From the NCBI RefSeq assembly GCF_024171695.1, contig NZ_JAMTCF010000018.1:124001-188000 (forward strand): DNA of 64,000 nt. The letters run 5' to 3'. Below, piece after piece: positions 1 to 7,811 of the stretch (positions are counted from its first letter, which is position 1; each line of letters opens with the position of its first letter). The notes under the pieces were generated by a model. That model was not told where the DNA came from. It was given only the letters and a program-made list of their open reading frames with translations, and did no database searches. The translations under genes were made by a program, and so were the position numbers. Source of the DNA: Actinosynnema pretiosum (lineage in GTDB: Bacteria; Actinomycetota; Actinomycetes; Mycobacteriales; Pseudonocardiaceae).

Positions 1-549
1 CGAGCGGCCGTTGTCGTTGAGCACGACCACGACCGGCAGGTCGCTCACGGCGATGCTGTTGAGCGCCTCCCACGCCATGCCGCCGGTGAGCGCCCCGTCC
101 CCGACCACGGCCACCACGTGCCGCTCCTCCCCGCGCGACCGGGCGGCCCGCGCGAGGCCGTCGGCGTAGGACAGGGCGGTGGAGGTGTGCGAGTTCTCGA
201 CCAGGTCGTGCGGCGACTCGGCGCGGCTCGGGTACCCGGACAACCCGCCCGCGCGGCGCAGCCCGCCGAACAGGTCGGCGCGGCCGGTGAGCATCTTGTG
301 CACGTAGGTCTGGTGGCCGGTGTCGAAGACCAGGCGGTCGGTGGGGGAGCGGAAGACGCGGTGCAGGGCGAGGGTCAGCTCGACGACGCCGAGGTTCGGG
401 CCGAGGTGCCCGCCGGTGCGGCTGACGGAGTGCACCAGCAGCGCCCGCAGGCGGTGGGCGAGGGCGGGGAGCTCGTCGGGCGGGAGGTCGCGCAGGTCGA
501 ACGAGCCACCCGGCGCGGGTTGGGGCGGCCTGGTCGTGGTGTCGGACAT
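1..549 (-). CDS. dxs: 1-deoxy-D-xylulose-5-phosphate synthase, N-terminal part (runs off left edge)
   Basis: Thiamine-diphosphate enzyme that condenses pyruvate and glyceraldehyde-3-phosphate in the first step of the cytosolic MEP isoprenoid pathway. The 183 visible residues hold the family landmarks in order: the [17 protein letters not shown] helix, [23 protein letters not shown], and the ThDP-binding [15 protein letters not shown] segment followed by [10 protein letters not shown]. The ATG at 549 follows GAGGAG by 7 bases. The C-terminal transketolase domains lie outside the window. Whether it is the only DXS of the genome or a paralogue attached to a terpenoid cluster cannot be told. The region upstream (550-1088) carries its promoter but I see no convincing hexamers. 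Confidence 0.93.
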   Translation of the reverse strand, partial: MSDTTTRPPQPAPGGSFDLRDLPPDELPALAHRLRALLVHSVSRTGGHLGPNLGVVELTLALHRVFRSPTDRLVFDTGHQTYVHKMLTGRADLFGGLRRAGGLSGYPSRAESPHDLVENSHTSTALSYADGLARAARSRGEERHVVAVVGDGALTGGMAWEALNSIAVSDLPVVVVLNDNGRS

Positions 550-1088
550 GCGGCCACTCCTCAACGGGTCGGTGACGACGCGGGCGGGGTACCCGCTGGC
601 CCGTGGGGAGGGGGAGAGGTTGAGTCGAACGTGCCTCACCCGATGCGGGGCGGCAACCGGGGGTGTTCGGAGGTCAGGCGGGCGGGGGCGGGGGACCACC
701 CGGAGTGGTGGCGCGCGGGTGGGGGAGGGGTGGACGGAGGGGAAGTGGGTAGGGCGGAGGGGGAGGGTGCGGCGGGTGTGCTTGGTGGGGTGTGCGGGTG
801 CGGCGGGCAGGTGCGGCTGACAGGTGCGGAGAGTGGGTGCGGCTGGCAGGTGCGGGGAGTGGGGGCGGGGAGTGGGAGAGCGGGGGTTTGTTCGGCGGGC
901 CGGGCAGCGGTAAGGCGTGCGGGCGCGCAACGGTGGGGCGCAGGGCGGTGGGCGCTGTTCACAGGGCCGCTTAGGCGGCATGGCCGCAAGACGGTGGGGC
1001 GCGGGCCGCTGAGCCCCTAGGCACTGGGCTCGCAAGGCACGCGGGGCGCGGGGCGCGGTAACGATGGGCCACGCGCGGTTGCGGGGAT
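550..1088. other. gene-free G-rich spacer upstream of dxs
   Basis: No frame here has actinomycete-like coding bias. The plus strand is strongly purine-rich, and from about 788 to 875 an imperfect unit built on GTGCGGCTGGCAGGTGCGG and GAGTGGG recurs about three times. The stretch leads directly into the ordered repeat array that starts at 1089. It must hold the dxs promoter, but I cannot place it. Confidence 0.6.
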
Positions 1089-1463
1089 GAACGGTCCGCA
1101 CGCCTGGGGTGAATGGTCCGCACACCTGTGAGCGAACGGTCCGCACGCTCGTGAGTGAGGTGAACGCTCCGCACATCCGCGAGTGAACGGTCCGCAGGGT
1201 CGGGGTGAACGGACCGCACACCCGTAGGCGAACGGTGCGCCCGCCTGCGGATTAGGCGAACGGACCGCAGGGCCGAGGTGAACGGTCCGCACGCCTGTAG
1301 GTGAACGGTCCGCTCACCTGTGAGTCAGGTGAACGGTCCGCACGTCTCTGGGTGAGCGGTCCGCACGGTCGTGGGTGAATGGTCCGCACGCTTGCGAGAC
1401 AGGTGAACGGACCGCACAGTTGGGGTGAATGGTCCGCACAGTCGGGGCGAATGGACCGTTCAC
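1089..1463. repeat. 16-copy interspersed GAACGGTCCGCAC array
   Basis: A 13-base core, consensus GAACGGTCCGCAC (variants GAATGG, GAGCGG, GGACCGCAC), occurs 16 times, starting at 1089, 1111, 1134, 1162, 1185, 1207, 1230, 1258, 1280, 1303, 1331, 1354, 1377, 1405, 1427 and 1449. Start-to-start distances are 22, 23, 28, 23, 22, 23, 28, 22, 23, 28, 23, 23, 28, 22 and 22, so the linker is 9-10 bases or 15 bases. The 15-base linkers carry an extra TGAG/CAGG-like insert. The last copy ends as GAATGGACCGTTCAC, nearly a palindrome. All cores point the same way. The function is unknown; a multi-site protein-binding array or a selfish repeat are both possible. Confidence 0.9.
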
Positions 1464-1515
1464 TCCCCCCCCGCTGAAACTTAAAGGGGGCCAGCGTTTG
1501 GCCTGGTGGGGTGGC

Positions 1516-1947
1516 TCAGCGGACCGTGCCGACTCGGCGTGGGCGGATGCCGGTGAGCGCCACTTCCTCGCCGCAGTGCACGCAGACCGGGCGGACCGCC
1601 AGGTCGTGGCCGCAGCGGTGTTGCCAGACCGCGGGTGGTGGGCCGGGGGTCACGTAGCGGTCGCCCCACTCCATCAGGGCCTGGAGCACCGGTTGCAGCG
1701 CCTGGCCCGAGTCGGTCAGCGCGTACTCGTAGCGCGGCGGGTGGTCCTCGTAGCGCCTGCGTTCCAGCACGCCAGCCGCCACCAGTTTGCGCAGCCGCGC
1801 GGCCAGCACGTCGCGGCTCACCCCGGTGTTGCGCACGATCTGGTCGAACCGGCGGAAGCCGATCATCACCTCGCGCAGCGCCAGCAGCGTCCACCGCTCG
1901 CCGACCACCCCGAGCGCGTTGGCGATCGAACACTCCCGGCTGCTCAT
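1516..1947 (-). CDS. HxlR-family winged-helix transcriptional regulator
   Basis: Small DNA-binding regulator of 143 residues. The N-terminal Cys of SSRECSIANALGVVGERWTLL, the LREVMIGFRRFDQI helix, the recognition segment GVSRDVLAARLRKL and the wing YEDHPPRYEYALTDSG are all typical of the HxlR/MarR-like family. The C-terminal tail has a CGH...CVHCGEEV cysteine cluster that could bind metal. The ATG at 1947 has AGGGAG 6 bases upstream; a TTG two codons earlier is less likely. HxlR regulators often control a neighbouring oxidoreductase or hydrolase, and here the adjacent hydrolase (2001-2478) is decayed, so its original target may be lost. Confidence 0.9.
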   Translation of the reverse strand: MSSRECSIANALGVVGERWTLLALREVMIGFRRFDQIVRNTGVSRDVLAARLRKLVAAGVLERRRYEDHPPRYEYALTDSGQALQPVLQALMEWGDRYVTPGPPPAVWQHRCGHDLAVRPVCVHCGEEVALTGIRPRRVGTVR

Positions 1948-2000
1948 GGGCAACTCCCTGCGCGCTCGGTCGGAAGAGCCAACTTAGCAGGTGAAGATCA

Positions 2001-2478
2001 TCAACAGAGGCCGGAAGCGGCCTCGGCCTGCGCCCGCGCCGCGCCCTCCGGGGGGATCCGGGAGTTGATGTGGGTGCTGTCGAGCTCGTGCACCTGGAAC
2101 GGTGCTCCGGGAGCCAGCGCGTCCGCCTCCGCGATGAACCGGTCCTGCAGTGCCAGCGGCATGATCTCGTCCCGCAGCAGGCGTACGTACGTGCGCAGCA
2201 CCTCTGCGGTCAGCCGCTCCTGCCCGGCGTGCGGTGACTCGTCCGGCTCCGGGAACGCCAGCAGCTCCGGATTCCGGCTTGGCACCGTGCAACCCGGCTC
2301 GCAGCCCGGCCAGCGTCGCCGGGTCACCACCGTGCCAGTTCACCCGGAACACGCCCGACCCCGCCGGATCGCCGACCAGCGCACCGGACAGGTCACCGCG
2401 CCTGTCGGACGCGACCTCCGGCCGTGCCACGTAGTCCGCGACGCCGCTCGCCGCGCAGCACCACGCCGACACGTGCAC
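2001..2478 (-). pseudogene. alpha/beta-hydrolase remnant, frameshifted and N-terminally truncated
   Basis: Two frames together spell the C-terminal part of an esterase-like alpha/beta hydrolase. From about 2430 to 2290 one frame reads SDRRGDLSGALVGDPAGSG and FRVNWHGGDP. From about 2290 to 2001 another frame continues with TYVRLLRDEIMPLALQDRF, AEADALAPGAPFQVHELDS and a final THIN...PPE segment. Both parts match the region after the nucleophile in the plant-SABP2-like/esterase family, where a His sits in LDSSH. The catalytic serine half is absent because the next gene ends at 2485. The breakpoint lies near 2280-2295. It borders the HxlR gene, so it is probably a dead target of that regulator. 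Confidence 0.65.
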
Positions 2479-2484
2479 CGCCCA

Positions 2485-3162
2485 CTACTGTGCCGCGACC
2501 TCGGAGAGTCGGGTGGCGGTGGTGGTGTCACCCGAGGTGGTGGCCACGACCGTGATCGTGTCCCCGGTCGCCAGATCCTCAACCGAACCGGTGGACGACG
2601 AGTCCGCCGACCCGGCCGAACTGCCGGAACCGGCGGGGCCTGCCGTTCCGGCTGACCCGTCGGAACCCGCCGACCCACCGGGACCGCCCTGGCCCCCGCC
2701 CGGACCCGTCATCGCCCCGAACACCGTCTCCGCGTCGATCACGTACGTGCGTGTGTACCCGTCCGAGCTGGCCGCCGTCACCGACGTCCCGCTGATCGCG
2801 GTGATCGTCCCCGTCTGCACCACCTGCGTCGCGTACCCGCCCTCCCCGTCCGACACCACGTACTCCCCGTGCACCGCGTCCGCCACAACCCCTCCGCCCA
2901 TCCCGCCACCGGCCCCACCCGCACCGCCGAACCCACCCGCGCTCCCACCCGGCGCCTGCCCGATCGCAGACGACGAGCTGTCCGACGACCCGGAGGTCGC
3001 GTAGACGACCCCGCCGCCCACCGCCACCGCCAGCGCGATCGCCCCCGCGACCAACCCCCGCCGCACCCGAGGCAACGGCTCCCCACCCGCCTGCTCCGCT
3101 CCCCACACGCCCCGCGCGGACTGCTCGCGCTCGTCCGGGGTGAACGGCTCGGTCGTGGTCAT
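2485..3162 (-). CDS. glycine-rich single-pass membrane protein with DUF5666-like domain
   Basis: A protein of 225 residues. An N-terminal cytosolic segment (MTTTEPFTPDERE...) precedes one transmembrane helix (residues about 36-55, GLVAGAIALAVAVGGGVVYA). A Ser/Gly-rich exported stalk follows, then a small beta domain (VQTGTITAISGTSVTAASSDG and YVIDAETVFGA) that resembles DUF5666/OB-type repeats, and a Gly/Ser tail ending in DTITVVATTSGDTTTATRL. The ATG at 3162 has GGAGG 7 bases upstream. No enzymatic motif is visible; an envelope or extracellular role is inferred from topology only. Confidence 0.75.
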   Translation of the reverse strand: MTTTEPFTPDEREQSARGVWGAEQAGGEPLPRVRRGLVAGAIALAVAVGGGVVYATSGSSDSSSSAIGQAPGGSAGGFGGAGGAGGGMGGGVVADAVHGEYVVSDGEGGYATQVVQTGTITAISGTSVTAASSDGYTRTYVIDAETVFGAMTGPGGGQGGPGGSAGSDGSAGTAGPAGSGSSAGSADSSSTGSVEDLATGDTITVVATTSGDTTTATRLSEVAAQ

Positions 3163-3463
3163 CGGGTCCTCCAAGTGGCTCGCTCGTCCGACACCGACCA
3201 CTCTGCGAGCCGCCCCTGTGCCGGATCTGTGCCGGAGGTCAGCGATCCCTGTGCGTCGACCGGACCACCCCACCCCCGCCGCGAAATACGCGAAAATGCG
3301 GTGAACAAATCCGCACCAATGCGCCTCCGAACAATTTTTTCACCCGGTTCCAGCCCCTTTCCGCTGCGGATTCCCGCATTGCCCACCGCCACCCCGCCCG
3401 TAACCCGCGCACCTGCTGAAACCCTGTCCCCGCCCGAGATCGCCAAGGGGAGAGGAACAGCGT
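3163..3463. other. intergenic region between divergent genes
   Basis: About 300 bases between the membrane protein and the protease. Positions 3283-3350 are clearly more A/T-rich than the surroundings (ACAATTTTTTCACC near 3330), as expected for promoters. GGGGAGAGGAAC at 3447-3458 is the protease ribosome binding site. I see no other structure. Confidence 0.5.
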
Positions 3464-5032
3464 GTGAGACGCACGTCGACCGGTTTCGCAGCCGCGCTGG
3501 GCGGACTGGCGCTGGTGCTGGGGGCAATCGCGCCCGCCGCCGCCCAGGCCCGGAACGGGGAGCCGCCGCCCGCCGAGGGCGAGGTCGTGCCGGACAGCTA
3601 CATCGTCGTGCTGAAGGACCAGGAGGGCTCCGCGGGCCACGCGTCCACCGCCGCGCTCGCCGCGTCGCTGGCCGCCGCGCACGGCGCGGACGTCACCTCC
3701 ACCTGGAGCAGGTCGCTGCGCGGGTTCGCCGTCCGGGCGGACGCCGAGCAGGCCCGGCGCCTGGCCGCCGACCCGGCCGTCGCCTCGGTCACCGCCAACG
3801 GCAGGCTCAAGGCCCACGGCGCCCAGTTCGACCCGCCCTCGTGGGGCCTCGACCGGGTCGACCAGCCCGACCTGCCGCTAGACGAGGTCTACAACCACCG
3901 CGCGGACGGCGCGGGCGTGCGCGTCTACGTCGTCGACAGCGGCATCCGCACCACGCACGCCGACTTCGGCGGTCGCGCCAGCTGGGGCGCCGACCTGGTC
4001 GACGGCAGCGGCCGGGACTGCGCGGGGCACGGCACGCACGTCGCGGGCACCGTCGGCGGCGCCCGGCACGGCGTCGCCAAGGGCGTCCAGCTCATCGCCG
4101 TGCGCGTCCTGGACTGCGCCAACGGCACCACCTACGAGACCGCGCTCAACGGCGTCGAGTGGGTCACCGCCAACGCGGTCCGCCCGGCCGTGGCGAACCT
4201 GAGCTTCGGCGGCTCCACCTCCCCGCAGAGCGCCCCGCTGGAGCAGGCCGTCCGCAACTCGGTCGCCTCCGGCATCACCTACGTGGTGTCGGCGGGCAAC
4301 GACAACCGCAACGCCTGCTCGGCCACGCCCGCCCTGCTGCCCGAGGTGATCGCCGTCGCCGCCACCGACCAGGCCGACCGGCGCGCCGAGTACTCGAACT
4401 CCGGCGGCTGCGTCGACCTGTTCGCCCCCGGCACCGCGATCCGCTCGGCGTCCGCCGCCGACGACACCGCCTCCCGCGAGGAGACCGGCACCTCCATGGC
4501 CGCCCCGCACGTCGCGGGCGCCGCCGCGCTGCACCTGGCCGCGAACCCCGCCGCCACGCCGCAGGCGGTGCTCACCGCGCTCGCCTCGGCGGCCCAGAAC
4601 GGCAAGGTCGGCGGCGCGCTGAGCGGCACGCCCAACCGGCTGCTGTCCACGGCGGGCACCACGGGCGCGCCGCAGGAGGTCGACCTGGTCCGCGCCTGGC
4701 GGCACCCCGACCACCTCAGCGCCAGCGCGGGCGTGCCGTCCGGGTACGGTGCGGAGGGCAGCCTCGGCAGGCTGGTCACCGCCCGCAAGCCCGGCACCCG
4801 GCCGCTCTACCAGTGCAAGGTCGGCGGCTGGGACCACATGACCTCGCTGCGCGCCGACTGCGAGGGCCTGGAGCGGGTGGGCCTGCTCGGCTACGCCCTC
4901 ACCGACCGGGGCGAGGGCGCGCACCCGGTGTTCCGCTGCCTGATCCGCGAGAGCGGCGACCACATGGACAGCCGCGACCCGAACTGCGAGGGCCAGACCG
5001 TCGAGGGCGTCCTCGGGTTCGCGCTGGACTAG
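3464..5032 (+). CDS. secreted subtilisin-like serine protease (peptidase S8, proteinase K type)
   Basis: Extracellular endopeptidase of 522 residues. A signal peptide (about 1-28, ending AAAQA), an inhibitor-I9 propeptide (YIVVLKDQEG to ASVTANGRL, about 45-115) and the S8 catalytic domain follow in order. The triad is visible: D158 in VYVVDSGIRTTH, H189 in GHGTHVAGTVGG, S344 in GTSMAAPHVAG, with the oxyanion Asn in SAGNDNRNAC. The last ~110 residues are an add-on with two copies of a C-x(n)-DHM-S-x(n)-CEG-x(n)-LGYA/LGFA motif. This may be a binding domain and is unlike the usual proprotein-convertase P domain. The GTG start at 3464 follows GGGGAGAGG. It ends in convergent orientation with the next gene, over strong hairpins. 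Confidence 0.95.
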   Translation: MRRTSTGFAAALGGLALVLGAIAPAAAQARNGEPPPAEGEVVPDSYIVVLKDQEGSAGHASTAALAASLAAAHGADVTSTWSRSLRGFAVRADAEQARRLAADPAVASVTANGRLKAHGAQFDPPSWGLDRVDQPDLPLDEVYNHRADGAGVRVYVVDSGIRTTHADFGGRASWGADLVDGSGRDCAGHGTHVAGTVGGARHGVAKGVQLIAVRVLDCANGTTYETALNGVEWVTANAVRPAVANLSFGGSTSPQSAPLEQAVRNSVASGITYVVSAGNDNRNACSATPALLPEVIAVAATDQADRRAEYSNSGGCVDLFAPGTAIRSASAADDTASREETGTSMAAPHVAGAAALHLAANPAATPQAVLTALASAAQNGKVGGALSGTPNRLLSTAGTTGAPQEVDLVRAWRHPDHLSASAGVPSGYGAEGSLGRLVTARKPGTRPLYQCKVGGWDHMTSLRADCEGLERVGLLGYALTDRGEGAHPVFRCLIRESGDHMDSRDPNCEGQTVEGVLGFALD

Positions 5033-5071
5033 CCGGTACCGGCGCCGCGACGGCGCCGCACCCCTGAAGCT

Positions 5072-5145
5072 CGGTGAGCGCCTGACCGGGGCGCGGGCGG
5101 GACAGCGCGCACTGGCCCGCCGCGCGCCGGAACAGGCGCTCACCG
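5072..5145 (+). terminator. large stem-loop after the protease gene
   Basis: CGGTGAGCGCCTG (5072-5084) pairs perfectly with CAGGCGCTCACCG (5133-5145). The 48-base loop is itself GC-rich and contains a smaller GCGGGCGGG/CCCGCCGC pairing. It may be part of the termination region or a structured 3' UTR; no U-tract is present. Confidence 0.5.
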
Positions 5146-5170
5146 GACCGGGCGCGCCACCCGGTGAACG

Positions 5171-5207
5171 ACGGAGGGCGGTCCCCGACCAGGGGACCGC
5201 CCTCCGT
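5171..5207. terminator. bidirectional hairpin terminator
   Basis: A perfect 16-bp stem (ACGGAGGGCGGTCCCC, 5171-5186, with its complement at 5192-5207) closes a 5-base loop between two convergent genes. There is no U-tract, which is usual in this window. Confidence 0.8.
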
Positions 5208-5234
5208 TCGCGTCGCGGACCGCCACCAGGACCG

Positions 5235-5645
5235 CTACCAGGGCGGCGTCACCCGGTAGCTGTCCGAGTAGTACTCGCCCAGCCGCTCGCGGTACGCGGG
5301 CACGTCCAGCTCGTCCGGGTCGAACTCGGGCGCGCCCGCCACCTGCTCGGTGCTGCGGTCGACCTGCACCACGCGGGCCTCCCGGTCCACGCCCGACACC
5401 ACCCCGACCGGCAGCGCGACCCGCTTGCCGCCGGACACGTCCACCACCAGGCAGTCGGCGGGCAGCAGCGCGTTCTCCGAGTCCACCACCCCCACCCGCC
5501 CGTCGGTGGCGCGCACCTCGAAGCCGAGCAGACCGGTGTCCGGCCGGTCCGCCAGCGACACGTCGGGGTCCGCCGGGTGCTCCTGCTCGCGCAGCGCGGT
5601 GATGGCGTCGCGCCAGATCCACGGGGCGAAGGGGAACGGTTGCAC
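5235..5645 (-). CDS. PRC-barrel-like domain protein
   Basis: Small cytosolic protein of 136 residues. The core (GLLGFEVRATDGRVGVVDSE... to ...VALPVGVVSGVDREARVVQV) is a repeated beta pattern that resembles a PRC-barrel: LG-x-x-V-x-x-x-DG-x-x-G-x-V at its start. A helical N-terminus (PFAPWIWRDAITALREQ) and a C-terminal tail (ERLGEYYSDSYRVTPPW) flank it. The GTG at 5645 has GAGGAGG 6 bases upstream and is preferred over longer upstream starts. PRC-barrel proteins act in RNA processing or photosynthetic complexes in other phyla; the actinobacterial ones are uncharacterised. No operon partner. Confidence 0.6.
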   Translation of the reverse strand: MQPFPFAPWIWRDAITALREQEHPADPDVSLADRPDTGLLGFEVRATDGRVGVVDSENALLPADCLVVDVSGGKRVALPVGVVSGVDREARVVQVDRSTEQVAGAPEFDPDELDVPAYRERLGEYYSDSYRVTPPW

Positions 5646-5780
5646 GGTGACCTCCTCGTCACGGCTGCCTGACAGGGCTGACTGCCACGGCTGACTGTCA
5701 CCCGCCGGGTACCCCTCATCCCCCGTCCGGGAACGGACCAGCCGGTGCGGGAAGCGGAGAGCCACCCGCACCGGCCCCGT

Positions 5781-5845
5781 TCAGGACAGCCCGGCCCCGT
5801 TCAGGGCAGCGCCAGCCCTGCTCAGGGCAGCACCACCCCCGCTCA
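5781..5845 (-). repeat. four imperfect ~21-bp repeats duplicating the end of the galactosidase gene
   Basis: TCAGGACAGC or TCAGGGCAGC occurs at 5781, 5801, 5822 and 5843, spaced 20-21 bases. The copy at 5843 contains the stop codon of the alpha-galactosidase gene; the other three lie just downstream and each also places a TGA on the minus strand. Confidence 0.7.
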
Positions 5846-7600
5846 GGACAGCGCCCACCGCTGCGAGGTCCGCCCGTCGCACGGCTGGACCACCACCGCC
5901 GTGCCCGCCGCGACCCCGCGCGCGTCCAGGCACCGCCCGTTCCCGGCGTTCACCAGCCGCTGCCCGTCGCGCGTCCACCGCTGGGTGGCCCGCCCGTCGC
6001 ACACCGCCGTCACCGCCGGGGTGCCCGGCGTCCCGGTCGGCTCCAGCAGGTCGAGGCACTGCGACCCGTACAGCCGCACCTCACCGCCCTGCCACAGCGT
6101 CCACAGCTGGTTCGCCGCCCCGTGGCACGCCCACAGCGCCAGCCGCGCCCCCGGCCGCGTCACCGCGCCCGGCACGTCCACGCACTGCCGCGACGCCACG
6201 CCGCGCAACCCGCCGGTCTCCTGCGCCAGCGGCCCCGCCCCGGTGACCCGGAACGCCGCGACCCCGTGCGACGGCACGTCCGCGACGACCTGCGGACCGG
6301 ACGAGGTCGCCCCGGTCCACAGGTCGGTCAGCGCCAGCGAGGTCCCGGCCAGCCCGACCTCGGCGGGCCCCGCGCCGATCCGCGCGGGCTGCGCGCCCCG
6401 GTTGAACAGGCCCACCGCGACCGACCCGTCGGCCAGCGGCTTGACGAACACCTCGGTGTCGCCGTCGTCGCGCACCCGCCGACCGCCCGCGCCCAGCGGG
6501 TCCTGGTTCACCGCGATCAGGCCGGGCGTGCGCAGGATCGCGGAGATCTCGGCGGGCATGGCGCGCACGTCGTTGCCCGCCATCAGCGGCGCGGCCATCA
6601 GCGCCCACAGCGCGAAGTGCGCCCGCGACTGCTGCACGGTCAGTCCGGGCCTGCCCACCACCAGCATGTCCGGGTCGTTCCACCGGCCGGGACCGGCCTG
6701 CGCGGCCAGCGGCGCGTTCACGTCGACGACGTTCACCACGCCCATCGGGTAGCTGTTGGTGTTCTCGTTGCGCCAGATGTCCAGCAGGTCCTCGGTGGTG
6801 CGCCACAGGTCGGCCACCTCACCCCAGTCGTGGGTGTCGCCGGTGATCGCGTGGTAGCTGTTCGGGTTGATGCTGTACACGATCGGGCGGCCGGTGGCCC
6901 GCAGCGCGTCGCGCATCAGCGCGAACCGGGCGATCTGCTCCTCGCGGGTCCCCTCGGGGGAGCACCAGTCGTACTTGAGGTAGTCCACGCCCCAGGAGGC
7001 GAACGTGCGGGCGTCCAGCTCCTCGTGCCCGACGCTGCCGGTGGAACCGGGGTAGGCGCCGCCGCGCTGGGCGCAGGTGCGGTCGGTGGGCACCTGGTAG
7101 ATGCCGAACTTCAGTCCGCGCGCGTGGATGTAGTCGCCGAGGGCCTTCATACCGCTGGGGAACCTGGTCGGGTCGCCGCGCAGGCTGCCGTCGGGCAGGC
7201 GCTGGACGTCGAACCAGCAGTCGTCCACCACGACGTACCGGTAGCCGGAGTCGCGCATCCCGGAGGAGACCAGGGCGTCGGCGGCGTCCCGGATGGTGCC
7301 CTCGCTGATGTTGCAGCCGAAGGTGTTCCAGGAGTTCCAGCCCATCGGCGGGGTGGTCGCCGGACTGCCGGGGGCCGCCGGGCGCACGTCCGGGACGGCG
7401 GCGGCGGGGGAGCGGTCGGCGCCGGTTCCCGCCGGGACCGGCGCGGCCGAACCGGCCGCAGCCTGGGCGGGAACGAGCCCCACCGCGATCAGCCCCACCG
7501 AGATCAGCGCCGCCGCGACCAGCGCGGCGAGCCTGCCCGGCGGTCTGCCCGCCGGTGGGAAGCGTCGCGCGCCGATTCCGCAGGGGGTGGACCGAGGCAT
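5843..7600 (-). CDS. secreted alpha-galactosidase (GH27) with C-terminal ricin-type lectin domain
   Basis: Hydrolyses terminal alpha-galactosides outside the cell. The protein has 585 residues: a long N-region with a hydrophobic signal (about 25-47, ending AQAAAG), the GH27 (beta/alpha)8 barrel from TPPMGWNSWNTFGCNI, a C-terminal beta-sandwich, and from about residue 460 a ricin B/CBM13 trefoil with three Q-x-W motifs (NQLW, TQRW, SQRW). The nucleophile is D211 in YLKYDWCS. The acid/base is taken as D309, the first Asp of RWNDPDMLVVG. The ATG at 7600 follows GAGGAGGG by 5 bases. Its 3' end is followed by short duplicated copies of the terminal codons. Confidence 0.94.
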   Translation of the reverse strand: MPRSTPCGIGARRFPPAGRPPGRLAALVAAALISVGLIAVGLVPAQAAAGSAAPVPAGTGADRSPAAAVPDVRPAAPGSPATTPPMGWNSWNTFGCNISEGTIRDAADALVSSGMRDSGYRYVVVDDCWFDVQRLPDGSLRGDPTRFPSGMKALGDYIHARGLKFGIYQVPTDRTCAQRGGAYPGSTGSVGHEELDARTFASWGVDYLKYDWCSPEGTREEQIARFALMRDALRATGRPIVYSINPNSYHAITGDTHDWGEVADLWRTTEDLLDIWRNENTNSYPMGVVNVVDVNAPLAAQAGPGRWNDPDMLVVGRPGLTVQQSRAHFALWALMAAPLMAGNDVRAMPAEISAILRTPGLIAVNQDPLGAGGRRVRDDGDTEVFVKPLADGSVAVGLFNRGAQPARIGAGPAEVGLAGTSLALTDLWTGATSSGPQVVADVPSHGVAAFRVTGAGPLAQETGGLRGVASRQCVDVPGAVTRPGARLALWACHGAANQLWTLWQGGEVRLYGSQCLDLLEPTGTPGTPAVTAVCDGRATQRWTRDGQRLVNAGNGRCLDARGVAAGTAVVVQPCDGRTSQRWALS

Positions 7601-7781
7601 CGTTGCCCTCCTCTCGCGGGGAGGGACCAGCACCTCGCCCGCGTTCGGTGTCGGTGGTTCCGCCGTGCCCACGGGCTCGGGCGGGACCGCCCCGCGCCCG
7701 TCTCGCGGACGCTACCGGCGGCCGGTGCCCCCAGGCGAGACGCCGGGGAGCCGCGACCGCCAGAGCCACACCAACGGAGGC

Positions 7782-7801
7782 GTCCGGGGCGCGCCCCGGA
7801 C
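7782..7801 (-). terminator. palindromic hairpin downstream of the Nudix-like gene
   Basis: GTCCGGGGC (7782-7790) and GCCCCGGAC (7793-7801) form a perfect 9-bp stem 10 bases after the stop codon of the minus-strand Nudix-like gene. Confidence 0.6.
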
Positions 7802-7811
7802 CGCGAACCGG

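Noticed and set aside
1089-1463. CRISPR array
   Set aside because: The repeated core is only 13 bases, the spacers are 9 or 15 bases and similar to each other, and no cas genes are near.
2869-5067. Long plus-strand frame overlapping the protease in another frame
   Set aside because: It is an Arg/Pro/Gly-rich shadow of the subtilisin gene.
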